Part shown: one piece after another, positions 15,265 to 23,195 of the stretch | How the letters are laid out: every line of letters starts with the position of its first letter | Position numbering within the stretch: position 1 is the first letter of the stretch | Assembly: GCF_000304355.2 (NCBI RefSeq) | Contig: NC_018227.2 | Coordinates: 1,674,001 to 1,738,000, forward strand | Length of the DNA: 64,000 bases | Source of the DNA: Methanoculleus bourgensis MS2 | Lineage (GTDB): Archaea > Halobacteriota > Methanomicrobia > Methanomicrobiales > Methanoculleaceae | Direction of reading: 5' to 3' | Program-made: the position numbers and the translations under genes | Notes under the pieces: model-generated | Told to the model about the DNA's origin: nothing | The model's input: only the letters and a program-made list of their open reading frames with translations | The model's database searches: none

Positions 15265-16270
15265 AGATGTCCACCATTGCTTTCGTCAGGTCCATCGCAC
15301 TGTAACCCAGTCCCGCGAGGTCAAGCAGGGTCTGGGCAGGGGATGCGACGGTGATACCCTCTATCTCTCGGGTATCGGTAAATACATCCCTGTCCGGCGC
15401 ATAAACCCAGGCCTGGATCCCGCCTCCGGACGGCTCACCGAAGAACTCCTCGAAGAGATCAAGATGTTTCTCTTCAAGGTAGAGACAGACTGCATCCTGG
15501 CGCACGGCATACCTGGTGTAAAGCCCGCCGGAGGTGTAGCCGGTAAAGGCAAACGGGATCTTCTGCCTCTCCAGCGTATATGAAATATCCCTTGCTGCCG
15601 GTATCGATTCGCTGAAGTCTATCGGCACTTCCGCAATCTTCAGGTTCTTCATCGGCCGCTCCCAGGCGATGCCATTGAGGAGTCTTTTTACATCGACGAT
15701 CCGGACGTAACTGTCGTTTCTCTCCACGATCTTCTGCTCGATGAGCGTCCCGATGGTTTTGTGTGCCCAGCCGTAGGAGACACCCTCCCGTAGTGCCAGC
15801 TGCCGGATGGACGTGCTCTTCTCTTTGAGCAGGCGGGATACAACTTTCCAGGACTTCTCGGTGGTGATCCTGCTCTTCGATGGCCTGTACTCATGTTTGA
15901 GAGGCAGACCTGGGGTCCACGGGAGGTGAATCACCCGAATATTGAGTTCTTCGGCTAACTGCTCTTCCCGGGGGCGGATAGTTCTGGCGGCGATGACCAA
16001 TACCATCTCCGGCAACCCCGGCCCCTTGTGGCGCCAGAGTTCCCGCAGGAGTTGCATCCTTGCGATCGTGTCAAGCGACGCGACTTTTGATACCACTTCG
16101 ATGAGGTAGAACTGCTCACCTGCTTTGAGTATGATATCCGGCTGGAACGGGAGATCCTGGCTGAGCATCTCATGCAGGTTGGCGGCTTCGAGGATTTCTG
16201 ACCCGGTCGGCAGGTCGAGCGCATCACGGATGAACTCGATGACCTCGGGAGATCGTTCTGTCAGAACCAT
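15251..16270 (-). CDS. AbiEi-like regulator/antitoxin with winged helix
   Basis: This 339-residue product reads from an ATG at 16270 ('MVLTERSPEVIEFIRD'). Its N-terminal third has a possible nuclease-fold-like strand pattern ('PDIILKAGEQFYLIEVVSKV'). A winged-helix region follows ('LRLALREGVSYGWAHKTI'-like, residues ~160-200), and the C-terminal half matches AbiEi-type domains ('GGLYTRYAVRQDAVCLYLEE', 'TVASPAQTLLDLAGLG'). AbiEi proteins bind inverted repeats in their own promoter. Perfect palindromes lie just upstream. The N-terminal extension is longer than a minimal AbiEi antitoxin and deserves attention. Confidence 0.65.
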   Translation of the reverse strand: MVLTERSPEVIEFIRDALDLPTGSEILEAANLHEMLSQDLPFQPDIILKAGEQFYLIEVVSKVASLDTIARMQLLRELWRHKGPGLPEMVLVIAARTIRPREEQLAEELNIRVIHLPWTPGLPLKHEYRPSKSRITTEKSWKVVSRLLKEKSTSIRQLALREGVSYGWAHKTIGTLIEQKIVERNDSYVRIVDVKRLLNGIAWERPMKNLKIAEVPIDFSESIPAARDISYTLERQKIPFAFTGYTSGGLYTRYAVRQDAVCLYLEEKHLDLFEEFFGEPSGGGIQAWVYAPDRDVFTDTREIEGITVASPAQTLLDLAGLGYSAMDLTKAMVDIYVAL

Positions 16271-16273
16271 GTG

Positions 16274-16357
16274 TATCACTTTAAAGTGATATGTATTTAA
16301 GGTTATCACTGATATGTATTCCTAAATTGTGATAGATTTATCTCCATATCAGTGATA
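16274..16357 (-). promoter_or_regulatory. palindromic operators upstream of the AbiE-like operon
   Basis: TATCACTTTAAAGTGATA is a perfect 18-bp palindrome at 16274-16291, three bases ahead of the ATG. A second inverted pair, TATCACTGATATG and CATATCAGTGATA, spans about 16304-16357, with an isolated GTGATAG half-site between its arms. A TATA-like TTAAATAC lies between the two. All sites share the half-site TATCAC. The layout suggests cooperative autorepression by the AbiEi-like product. Confidence 0.65.
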
Positions 16358-16557
16358 GGATTCATCCATGATGCGCAGCTCATGGCCCAATGACCAGGAC
16401 GATACGGGAGGGGCGCAGACAGGCAGGGCGCCGGTACAATAGGTCCTCCCCGCCCGGGCAACAGCGGACCCGATCGACACCCGTCCGCAGACCTCGCTGG
16501 AACAGCCGTCCTTAAGTAGTACAAAACCTCATTTTCAACCAGGATGGGATTACTCAC

Positions 16558-18081
16558 ATGAAACTGACAGTGAAACTGCTCGACATCGCGAACCGGGGGG
16601 TCCTCCTCCACAGCACCGACGCGCAAAACATCCGGGTCCGCGACGGCGACCGTGTCCAGATCGCCGACGAGACAGCCGGAATAAGCGTCCAGGCCCACGT
16701 CGACACCACCAGTTCTCTCATCGAGCCCGGTGTCATCGGCGTTTACCGGCCGCTGAACGCCACGCTCGCCGCAAGCGAGGGAACACCCGTCGAGGTGCGG
16801 AGCGCCGAGCGGCCGCTATCCCTCTCGTATATCAAGAAGAAGATGGACGGCGGCCGGTTTACCAAGGACGAGACCCTGGAGATCGTCAAGGATATTGTCG
16901 ACGACACCCTCTCGCCCGGCGAGATCACTGCCTACGTCACCGCATCCTACATCAACGGCCTCGACATGGACGAGGTAGAGTACCTGACGAGAGCCATGGT
17001 CGAGACCGGGGAGCGCCTCCAGTTCACCCGGCACCCGGTCGTCGACAAGCACTCCATCGGGGGCGTGCCCGGGAACAAGATCACCCTCCTGATCGTGCCG
17101 ATCATCGCCGCGAGCGGTCTCCGGATCCCAAAGACCAGCTCCCGCGCCATCACCGGCGCCGGCGGGACCGCGGACCTCATGGAGGTTCTTGCGCCCGTCT
17201 CGTTCCCGGCGGCCGAGGTCCAGAAGATGACCGAGAAGGTCGGCGGCGCCATCGTCTGGGGCGGGGCCACGAACATCGCCCCTGCCGACGACAAGATCAT
17301 CACCTACGAGTACCCGTTCCGGATCGACGCCCGGGGGCAGATGATCGCAAGCGTCATGGCCAAGAAGTTCGCCGTCGGCGCCGATATCGTGGTCATCGAT
17401 ATACCGGTCGGCCGGAACACAAAGATTGCGACACCCCAGGAGGGCCGCAAACTCGCCCGCGAGTTCATCGAACTCGGTGAGAGGCTCGGCATGCGGGTCG
17501 AGTGCGCGCTCAGTTACGGGGAGTCGCTCGTCGGTCACACCATCGGCCCGAACCTCGAGGTGCACGAGGCGCTCGCCGTCCTCGAGGGGGCGCCTGAGCC
17601 GAACTCCCTGATCCAGAAGAGCCTCTCGATTGCCGGGATTGCGCTCGAGATGGCAGGGAAGGCTGCATACGGCCAGGGGTTCGACATGGCGGCCGACCTC
17701 CTCCGGAGCGGGAAGGCGCTTGAGAAGATGCGGCAGATCATCGAGGTTCAGGGCGGCGACCCGACGGTGAAGGCCGAGGATATCGTTCCCGGAGAGTACC
17801 GGTTCGATGTCCGGGCCCCGCAGGACGGCTACGTCATCGAACTCAACAACAGCGCGCTCGTGACCCTCGCCCGGCTTGCGGGCTCCCCCTATGATCACGG
17901 CGCGGGGCTTGATATCCACGCAAAGAAGGGAACCCGGGTCAGGAAGGGCGATCCTATCTTCACTATCTACGCTGACCGGGAGTGGCGACTTGAGCGCGCG
18001 ATAGAGGTCGGCAGGGTGCTGATGCCGGTGGTCGTGGAGGGGATGGTCCTTGAGCGTATCCCGCCTGAGCGCTGGGTATAA
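16558..18081 (+). CDS. deoA: AMP phosphorylase
   Basis: The 507-residue protein belongs to the thymidine/AMP phosphorylase family. An archaeal N-terminal domain (residues 1-85) precedes the nucleoside phosphorylase fold with '[20 protein letters not shown]' (phosphate loop), '[20 protein letters not shown]' and '[15 protein letters not shown]'. It converts AMP and phosphate to adenine and ribose-1,5-bisphosphate, the first step of the archaeal AMP route ending in type III RuBisCO; those partner genes are not in the window. The length equals that of characterised archaeal enzymes. CCTTAAGTAG upstream is a plausible TATA element. Confidence 0.93.
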   Translation: MKLTVKLLDIANRGVLLHSTDAQNIRVRDGDRVQIADETAGISVQAHVDTTSSLIEPGVIGVYRPLNATLAASEGTPVEVRSAERPLSLSYIKKKMDGGRFTKDETLEIVKDIVDDTLSPGEITAYVTASYINGLDMDEVEYLTRAMVETGERLQFTRHPVVDKHSIGGVPGNKITLLIVPIIAASGLRIPKTSSRAITGAGGTADLMEVLAPVSFPAAEVQKMTEKVGGAIVWGGATNIAPADDKIITYEYPFRIDARGQMIASVMAKKFAVGADIVVIDIPVGRNTKIATPQEGRKLAREFIELGERLGMRVECALSYGESLVGHTIGPNLEVHEALAVLEGAPEPNSLIQKSLSIAGIALEMAGKAAYGQGFDMAADLLRSGKALEKMRQIIEVQGGDPTVKAEDIVPGEYRFDVRAPQDGYVIELNNSALVTLARLAGSPYDHGAGLDIHAKKGTRVRKGDPIFTIYADREWRLERAIEVGRVLMPVVVEGMVLERIPPERWV

Positions 18082-18120
18082 ACCGATGCACTCAAATTTT
18101 AGGCCGCAGTACACTCCAGC

Positions 18121-19518
18121 ATGATTCAACGTCGTCTCATCATAGGCCTCCTCATAGCATGCGTCCTTATATGCGGGACGGTGCAGGCGGTCACCCTGCA
18201 GGTCAGCGTGGCTGACGAGAAGAACGGCGACTCCCTTGCTGACGCATCCGTGTACGTCGACGGCGAGTACGTGGGCACGACCGCGTCGGACGGCACCTAC
18301 TCCTATGTCCACTCGGGGAAGAAAGATCTGCGCCTGAAGGTGGTGCGGAAGGGTTACCGGGACTGGACAGACTGGGTCGACGCCGACAGGACCAGGATCC
18401 AGGTCGATATGTTCCGCAAAGACGAGACCCTCACGGTCGAGGTCTATGATGCGACGACCCTGAAACCGGTTGTCGGGGCGCTGGTGCGCGTCGAGGGCGA
18501 CGGGATCTCCCGCTCGGAGACTACCAGGAGCGACGGGGGCACGGACTTCTCGGTGCGGTCGGGTGCGCTCTACAACGTCGATATCCGCGCATCGAACTAC
18601 TACGATGTCTCAAAGACCGTGCAGATGGAGAACAGTGGCAAGGTCGTCCAGTACTGGCTCTTCAGGAACGATCTCCTGGCGGTCCAGGTCCGCGACGCCG
18701 AGACCTCGGCCCCGCTCGAGGCTGCGGAGGTCTTCGTCGACGGTGCGCGCGTAGGCGCGACCGATGCCGACGGCAACCTCCCGGTCCACCTGCAGCGTGA
18801 GAGGCGGTACTCCCTCAAGGTCACGGCGCCCGATTACCAGCCATATCAGGAGGAGCGCTACATCGAGGTAGACAATGTCCTCTTCCTTGTGCACCTCTCG
18901 AAGTCGGCATACCCGGTCTCGCTGACGGCGTTTAGCGAGACGATGAAGCCGATAGCGGGGGCGGAGGTCTACCTCAACGGGACGTTCCAGGGCAAGACCA
19001 ACCAGTACGGCCGGTTCATGCTCTCCGATGTCAACGCCGGCACCTACGAGATTACGGTGAAGGCGCCCGGCTACGGGGAATGGATGGAGGTCCGCCAGGT
19101 CTCCGGGAAGGGGGAGGATATCGTCGCTGAGCTCGACTACGACCAGGCGAGCGTGACCATCCGTGCGGAGGACACCGACCGGAAGGCGGTTGCCAACGCG
19201 GCCATCCAGGTCGACGGCCGGGTTGTCGGGGTGACTGACGGCCTTGGCTACCTCAGGACAGCGCTCACCACGAATAAGGTGTATGCCGTCACCGCCACCC
19301 GCGACGGCTTCGAGCCGATATCGATCGATGTAGAGATCCCGCTTGGGACAACCGAGTTTACGGTCCCGCTCATGATGGAGCGGACCTTCAACATCGGGAT
19401 GCTCGTGGTCGGTGTCGGGGTTGTTGCCGCGGTCCTCCTCGGTGCCGTTCTTGTGGTGCGGCGCAGGCGGGCTGGGGCGGGCCGGGGCAGGCCGCCGCGC
19501 GGCCGGGGCCGGTTGTAG
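18121..19518 (+). CDS. secreted, membrane-anchored protein with repeated carboxypeptidase-regulatory-like domains
   Basis: The 465-residue protein has a signal peptide ('RRLIIGLLIACVLICGTVQA') and about five ~80-residue beta-sandwich repeats, each with the pattern 'A.V.VDG..VG.TDADG' followed by 'Y.L.V....Y' (for example 'SVYVDGEYVGTTASDGTYSY', 'EVYLNGTFQGKTNQYGRFML'). These resemble carboxypeptidase-regulatory-like or PEGA domains. A C-terminal helix ('GMLVVGVGVVAAVLLGAVLV') and an Arg/Gly-rich cytoplasmic tail finish it. It should be displayed outside the cell. It starts 40 bp after deoA but is probably functionally linked to the surface-protein genes that follow. Confidence 0.8.
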   Translation: MIQRRLIIGLLIACVLICGTVQAVTLQVSVADEKNGDSLADASVYVDGEYVGTTASDGTYSYVHSGKKDLRLKVVRKGYRDWTDWVDADRTRIQVDMFRKDETLTVEVYDATTLKPVVGALVRVEGDGISRSETTRSDGGTDFSVRSGALYNVDIRASNYYDVSKTVQMENSGKVVQYWLFRNDLLAVQVRDAETSAPLEAAEVFVDGARVGATDADGNLPVHLQRERRYSLKVTAPDYQPYQEERYIEVDNVLFLVHLSKSAYPVSLTAFSETMKPIAGAEVYLNGTFQGKTNQYGRFMLSDVNAGTYEITVKAPGYGEWMEVRQVSGKGEDIVAELDYDQASVTIRAEDTDRKAVANAAIQVDGRVVGVTDGLGYLRTALTTNKVYAVTATRDGFEPISIDVEIPLGTTEFTVPLMMERTFNIGMLVVGVGVVAAVLLGAVLVVRRRRAGAGRGRPPRGRGRL

Positions 19519-19781
19519 GCCCTATCTTATATTTTTTCCCAGGTTCCCCCGGGAGCACGACTTCCCCAGGAGTCCGCCGGCAGACTATACTCCTGGTGGA
19601 AAGGATATTTTTGAATGGGGGTGTGGATAATATCTTTTGTTCCTCACAATGACGCCCTGCTGAACATTTATTCAATCCCGTGGGATATCGTTTCCCGATT
19701 TGGAAAAGGGGCCTTTTGACTTGCAGATATCATTAACAATCTTTATATGTCATGGTGTAGCAAGAGCACATACGGTGGAGT

Positions 19782-22700
19782 ATGAACGTATGGACGTATG
19801 CGTGCCTGGTCGTGGGGCTGCTCCTGGTTGTGGCGCCGGTTGGGGCGCTGGTGCCTGACACTATCGCGATCAGCACTGATCCTGAGTGGGTGACGGCGGG
19901 GAGTGGGGAGTCCGCGACCGTCACGGTGCAGGTCAGTAACAGTACCTCTGGCAACACCTCGTTTGAGGGTGTCGCTATCGATTTTGAGGTGGATGGTGAG
20001 TATGGGAGCATCTCGCCTGCGCGCGTGGGGATTGATAGTGCCGGAAGGGCGGCGGCGGTCTTCAAGCCCGGGACGCGGAGCGGGACCGCGACGATCACGG
20101 CGACGGTGTCAGGTGAGGGGCTGGATGAGCCCCTGATGGGGAGCGTCGACCTGTATATCGATCACGCGGCGCCGTATGGGGTTGCTGATATTTTGTATAC
20201 GCCAAGGGTGACCGCCGGGGGGACGACGGATATTACTGTCCTGATGGTGGACCGCTACGGGAACTTGGTGGATAGCAAGCGGGAGGATTTCCTGAATATC
20301 ACCCCCGAGACCGTGAGTTTCACGGTGGGCTCGCCCGGGGGGGGTGCGACGTTTGTCGGCGGTACGGATGAGATCACGGTACCGGTGGACGATACCGGGA
20401 ACGCTACTGTGACACTCGAGGTCAGTACGTTGGCCGGGGAGAACATCGTCTATATCCAGCCGCCGAAGCCGATCAGGGGTCAATATATCACCGTTCGTGG
20501 TGTGGCGGACGGTGTGCCGGCTGGCATCACCTGCACGGTCAACCCATCCATTGCCTCGGTCCAGGCAAATGGAAAGGATACGATAACGTTGATGTACGAG
20601 TTGACCGACGAGTACGGGAACCCTGCAGCGGGTCAGGGCCTCTGGGTGAACGCCTCGGGGCTACAGGGGCAGTCGAAATGCTTCAACTCGAGCTCCCGTG
20701 GGGAAGTATGGGTTACGTATGGGCCTGAGGAGTCCGTTGGCGTCGTGACCATCACCGCAACGGCTGTGGCGAACGCGAGCGTGACTGACACCACCCAGGT
20801 GGAGTTCACCAGCACCGAGCCGGTGAAGATGGTCATCTCCGCGAGCCCGCAGACGATGGCGAGCCGGGATTGCAACCCCAATGTCGTCTCGGAACTCCGG
20901 GCAAAGGTGATGGATATTAAGGGGAACCCGGTCGATGGTGAGGAGGTGACGTTCACCATCGATACCGGATCGATCAACCTTGGCGGGTCTGACTCGACCG
21001 GGGACCCCTATCTTGGGGAGGTAGAGGGGCAGAACGTGACCACAGCCGTTACCATCAATGGATCTGCTATCGTCAAGTTCCACCCCGGATCGTTTGCCAA
21101 GCCTGAGATGGGAAAGAAGGCCTCCGCGAAGGGCAATGTGACCGTCTGGGCGACATGGGATGATGTCAGTAAGCCTATCGAGCTGACCTGGGTGAACTAC
21201 CCGTACCTCTCCGTCGAGACGGAGGTTTCCAACGCGAAGGTCTCTGTGAACAGTACGGATGAACATATGACGAATACAACCTATGTCACCATCCGGCTGA
21301 AGGGGGATGGGTATGCGATGCAACCGGACCCGATCGATGTGGTGCTCTGTACGGATCGTTCGGGGAGCATGCTTTACGATAATCCCGACCGGATGCACTC
21401 GGTGCGAGAGGCGGCAAAGCTGTTTGTCGACAACATGTCTGAGAGAGATAGTGTGGGGCTTGTCACCTTCGGGAGAAATACCGGTTCAAGAAATCAGATC
21501 AATGTTCCAGGGGAAAAATCGTTTGGCAGAAATGCCAGGGACTATATCAATAATAACTACATCACACCAAAAAAATATCTCGATTATGCGACGGTAGATC
21601 AGCCGCTCACCAATGTCCTCTCCTCGGTGAAAGTCGAACTTGATAATATCGTCCCTGACTATGGAACACCAATGCGTGGTGGCATCTACAAGACGATCAA
21701 CGAGTTGAGCGTTAACGGCAGTTCTGATGCTGTGAAAGCGGTCATTTTACTCTCCGATGGAGATTATAACTGGTATGGGGATCCCCTGGCCAGAGGGAAT
21801 GGTTATTCCTCCTCCGATTACGGTCCTACTGCTTATGGAGATCTCTCTCAGAGTTATTATAAATTCAGCGGTCTATCGAATGCCGAACAGAACCTTTCGG
21901 TTTATGCCCGGCATAAAAACGTCACGATCTACTCGATCGGATATGCGGATAGCATCTCTTCAGGCGGCAGAGCCACCCTGAAGAAACTTGCCGAGTCCAC
22001 AGGCGGGAAATATTACAACGGCAGTGCGGCTAATATCGGCGCTGTCTACACCGCCATCGCCGGCGAACTCAAGACCGAGGCCGGCGTCGACACCAATATG
22101 ACCGTCTTCGAGAACGTCGAGATAAACGGGACACCCATAGCTGCGTTCGAGGTGTTTGACTACAAGCACGAGCCCGGGAAATCTACTACCATCAAAGGCT
22201 GGGTCAACAACGAGACGGGAGACTTTCCGGACATCCCTCCCTTTACGACCATTGACCAGACCGATGCCTGGAAGCAGGATAAACAACTCCACTTCGATAT
22301 CGGCACCATCCGCCTTGGCCAGACCTGGGAGACGACCTTTTGTCTTGCAGTAAATGCGTCCTACCGGGCCGGCGAAGAGAACAACATCAACATCTTCGGC
22401 CCGGGTTCGACGATCTCGTTCAACGGTACTGAGGACGGTACTGAGGAACTGGATCTCCCTGACACCTACATCACGGTCTTCCCCGATCTGACCAACACCG
22501 GGATCACGTCCTCATCCCTTGCTGTAAGATTTACCGGGCCCGGAACCGGCTCCGGGCCGTACACCGACCTCGTCCCGTTGAACTGGACTACCGCCTACAA
22601 AGGCACAGAAGAGGTCGATATATCCCTCGCCTACTCCCGGTACGAGGATATGCGGTCGCCGACTACATTCTTCACAAAGACCCTACCCCCTGGGAGCTTT

Positions 22701-22877
22701 GTGACCGCGGATAATACGACAACAGACTCGACCATGATGCCTGTCAAGGACCTCTCGCCGGGGCAATACTGGATAACAGTAACCGCCTCGGCACGCGACG
22801 CGGAAACAGACGAGGATACGATCAACGTGTGGGCCCATACCAAGGGCGCGCCGCGAGCCTACATCAAGATTGGCTAA
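19782..22877 (+). CDS. secreted Ig-like/von Willebrand A domain protein, paralog 1
   Basis: The 1031-residue protein starts with a signal peptide ('MNVWTYACLVVGLLLVVAPV'). Four invasin-like Ig domains cover roughly residues 30-475 (each with 'D.YGN' turns). A conserved bridge 'TWVNYPYLSVET' leads into a von Willebrand A domain with an intact MIDAS motif DRSGSM at residues 525-530. A C-terminal beta-rich region ends 'GAPRAYIKIG'. There is no PGF-type anchor or hydrophobic tail, so it may be released or held by other surface proteins. CTTTATATG upstream serves as TATA and GGTGG precedes the ATG. Adhesion through metal-dependent ligand binding is inferred. Confidence 0.8.
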   Translation: MNVWTYACLVVGLLLVVAPVGALVPDTIAISTDPEWVTAGSGESATVTVQVSNSTSGNTSFEGVAIDFEVDGEYGSISPARVGIDSAGRAAAVFKPGTRSGTATITATVSGEGLDEPLMGSVDLYIDHAAPYGVADILYTPRVTAGGTTDITVLMVDRYGNLVDSKREDFLNITPETVSFTVGSPGGGATFVGGTDEITVPVDDTGNATVTLEVSTLAGENIVYIQPPKPIRGQYITVRGVADGVPAGITCTVNPSIASVQANGKDTITLMYELTDEYGNPAAGQGLWVNASGLQGQSKCFNSSSRGEVWVTYGPEESVGVVTITATAVANASVTDTTQVEFTSTEPVKMVISASPQTMASRDCNPNVVSELRAKVMDIKGNPVDGEEVTFTIDTGSINLGGSDSTGDPYLGEVEGQNVTTAVTINGSAIVKFHPGSFAKPEMGKKASAKGNVTVWATWDDVSKPIELTWVNYPYLSVETEVSNAKVSVNSTDEHMTNTTYVTIRLKGDGYAMQPDPIDVVLCTDRSGSMLYDNPDRMHSVREAAKLFVDNMSERDSVGLVTFGRNTGSRNQINVPGEKSFGRNARDYINNNYITPKKYLDYATVDQPLTNVLSSVKVELDNIVPDYGTPMRGGIYKTINELSVNGSSDAVKAVILLSDGDYNWYGDPLARGNGYSSSDYGPTAYGDLSQSYYKFSGLSNAEQNLSVYARHKNVTIYSIGYADSISSGGRATLKKLAESTGGKYYNGSAANIGAVYTAIAGELKTEAGVDTNMTVFENVEINGTPIAAFEVFDYKHEPGKSTTIKGWVNNETGDFPDIPPFTTIDQTDAWKQDKQLHFDIGTIRLGQTWETTFCLAVNASYRAGEENNINIFGPGSTISFNGTEDGTEELDLPDTYITVFPDLTNTGITSSSLAVRFTGPGTGSGPYTDLVPLNWTTAYKGTEEVDISLAYSRYEDMRSPTTFFTKTLPPGSFVTADNTTTDSTMMPVKDLSPGQYWITVTASARDAETDEDTINVWAHTKGAPRAYIKIG

Positions 22878-23195
22878 ATCTTCTTCTCTTTTTAGAATCC
22901 GGCATATCATCTGTTTTTGCCCCAGAACCGGGCAGCGGTTCGTCCTCCCCTCGGGGTAATCAGGTTAACTTCTCCCCCAAATCCCCGCGAACGGTCCTTT
23001 CCTTCCTGGGAAATGAACCCATTCCAGTTTGGGATCTCCCGGCCGGATCTATTCGGAGGAGTGGTCAAATCTTCGAACGTTATTCAAAAAATAGTTGATT
23101 TTTAGCGCTAAAATCCAAAACCCGGGGTTAAGTGAAATTATTTTATGTGCTGAATTTATATGCCGACTCACTCTAACTTTCCCACACGAAGGCAT
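22878..23195. other. intergenic region between vWA paralogs 1 and 2
   Basis: It starts with a T-rich stretch (TCTTCTCTTTTTAG) just after the stop, a likely terminator. It ends with an AT-rich segment (AAATTATTTTATGTGC) that probably holds the promoter of the next gene. I see no gene, RNA or repeat in between. Confidence 0.4.

Noticed and set aside
16816-18312. 498-codon minus-strand frame
   Set aside because: It is antisense to AMP phosphorylase and has no recognisable domain.
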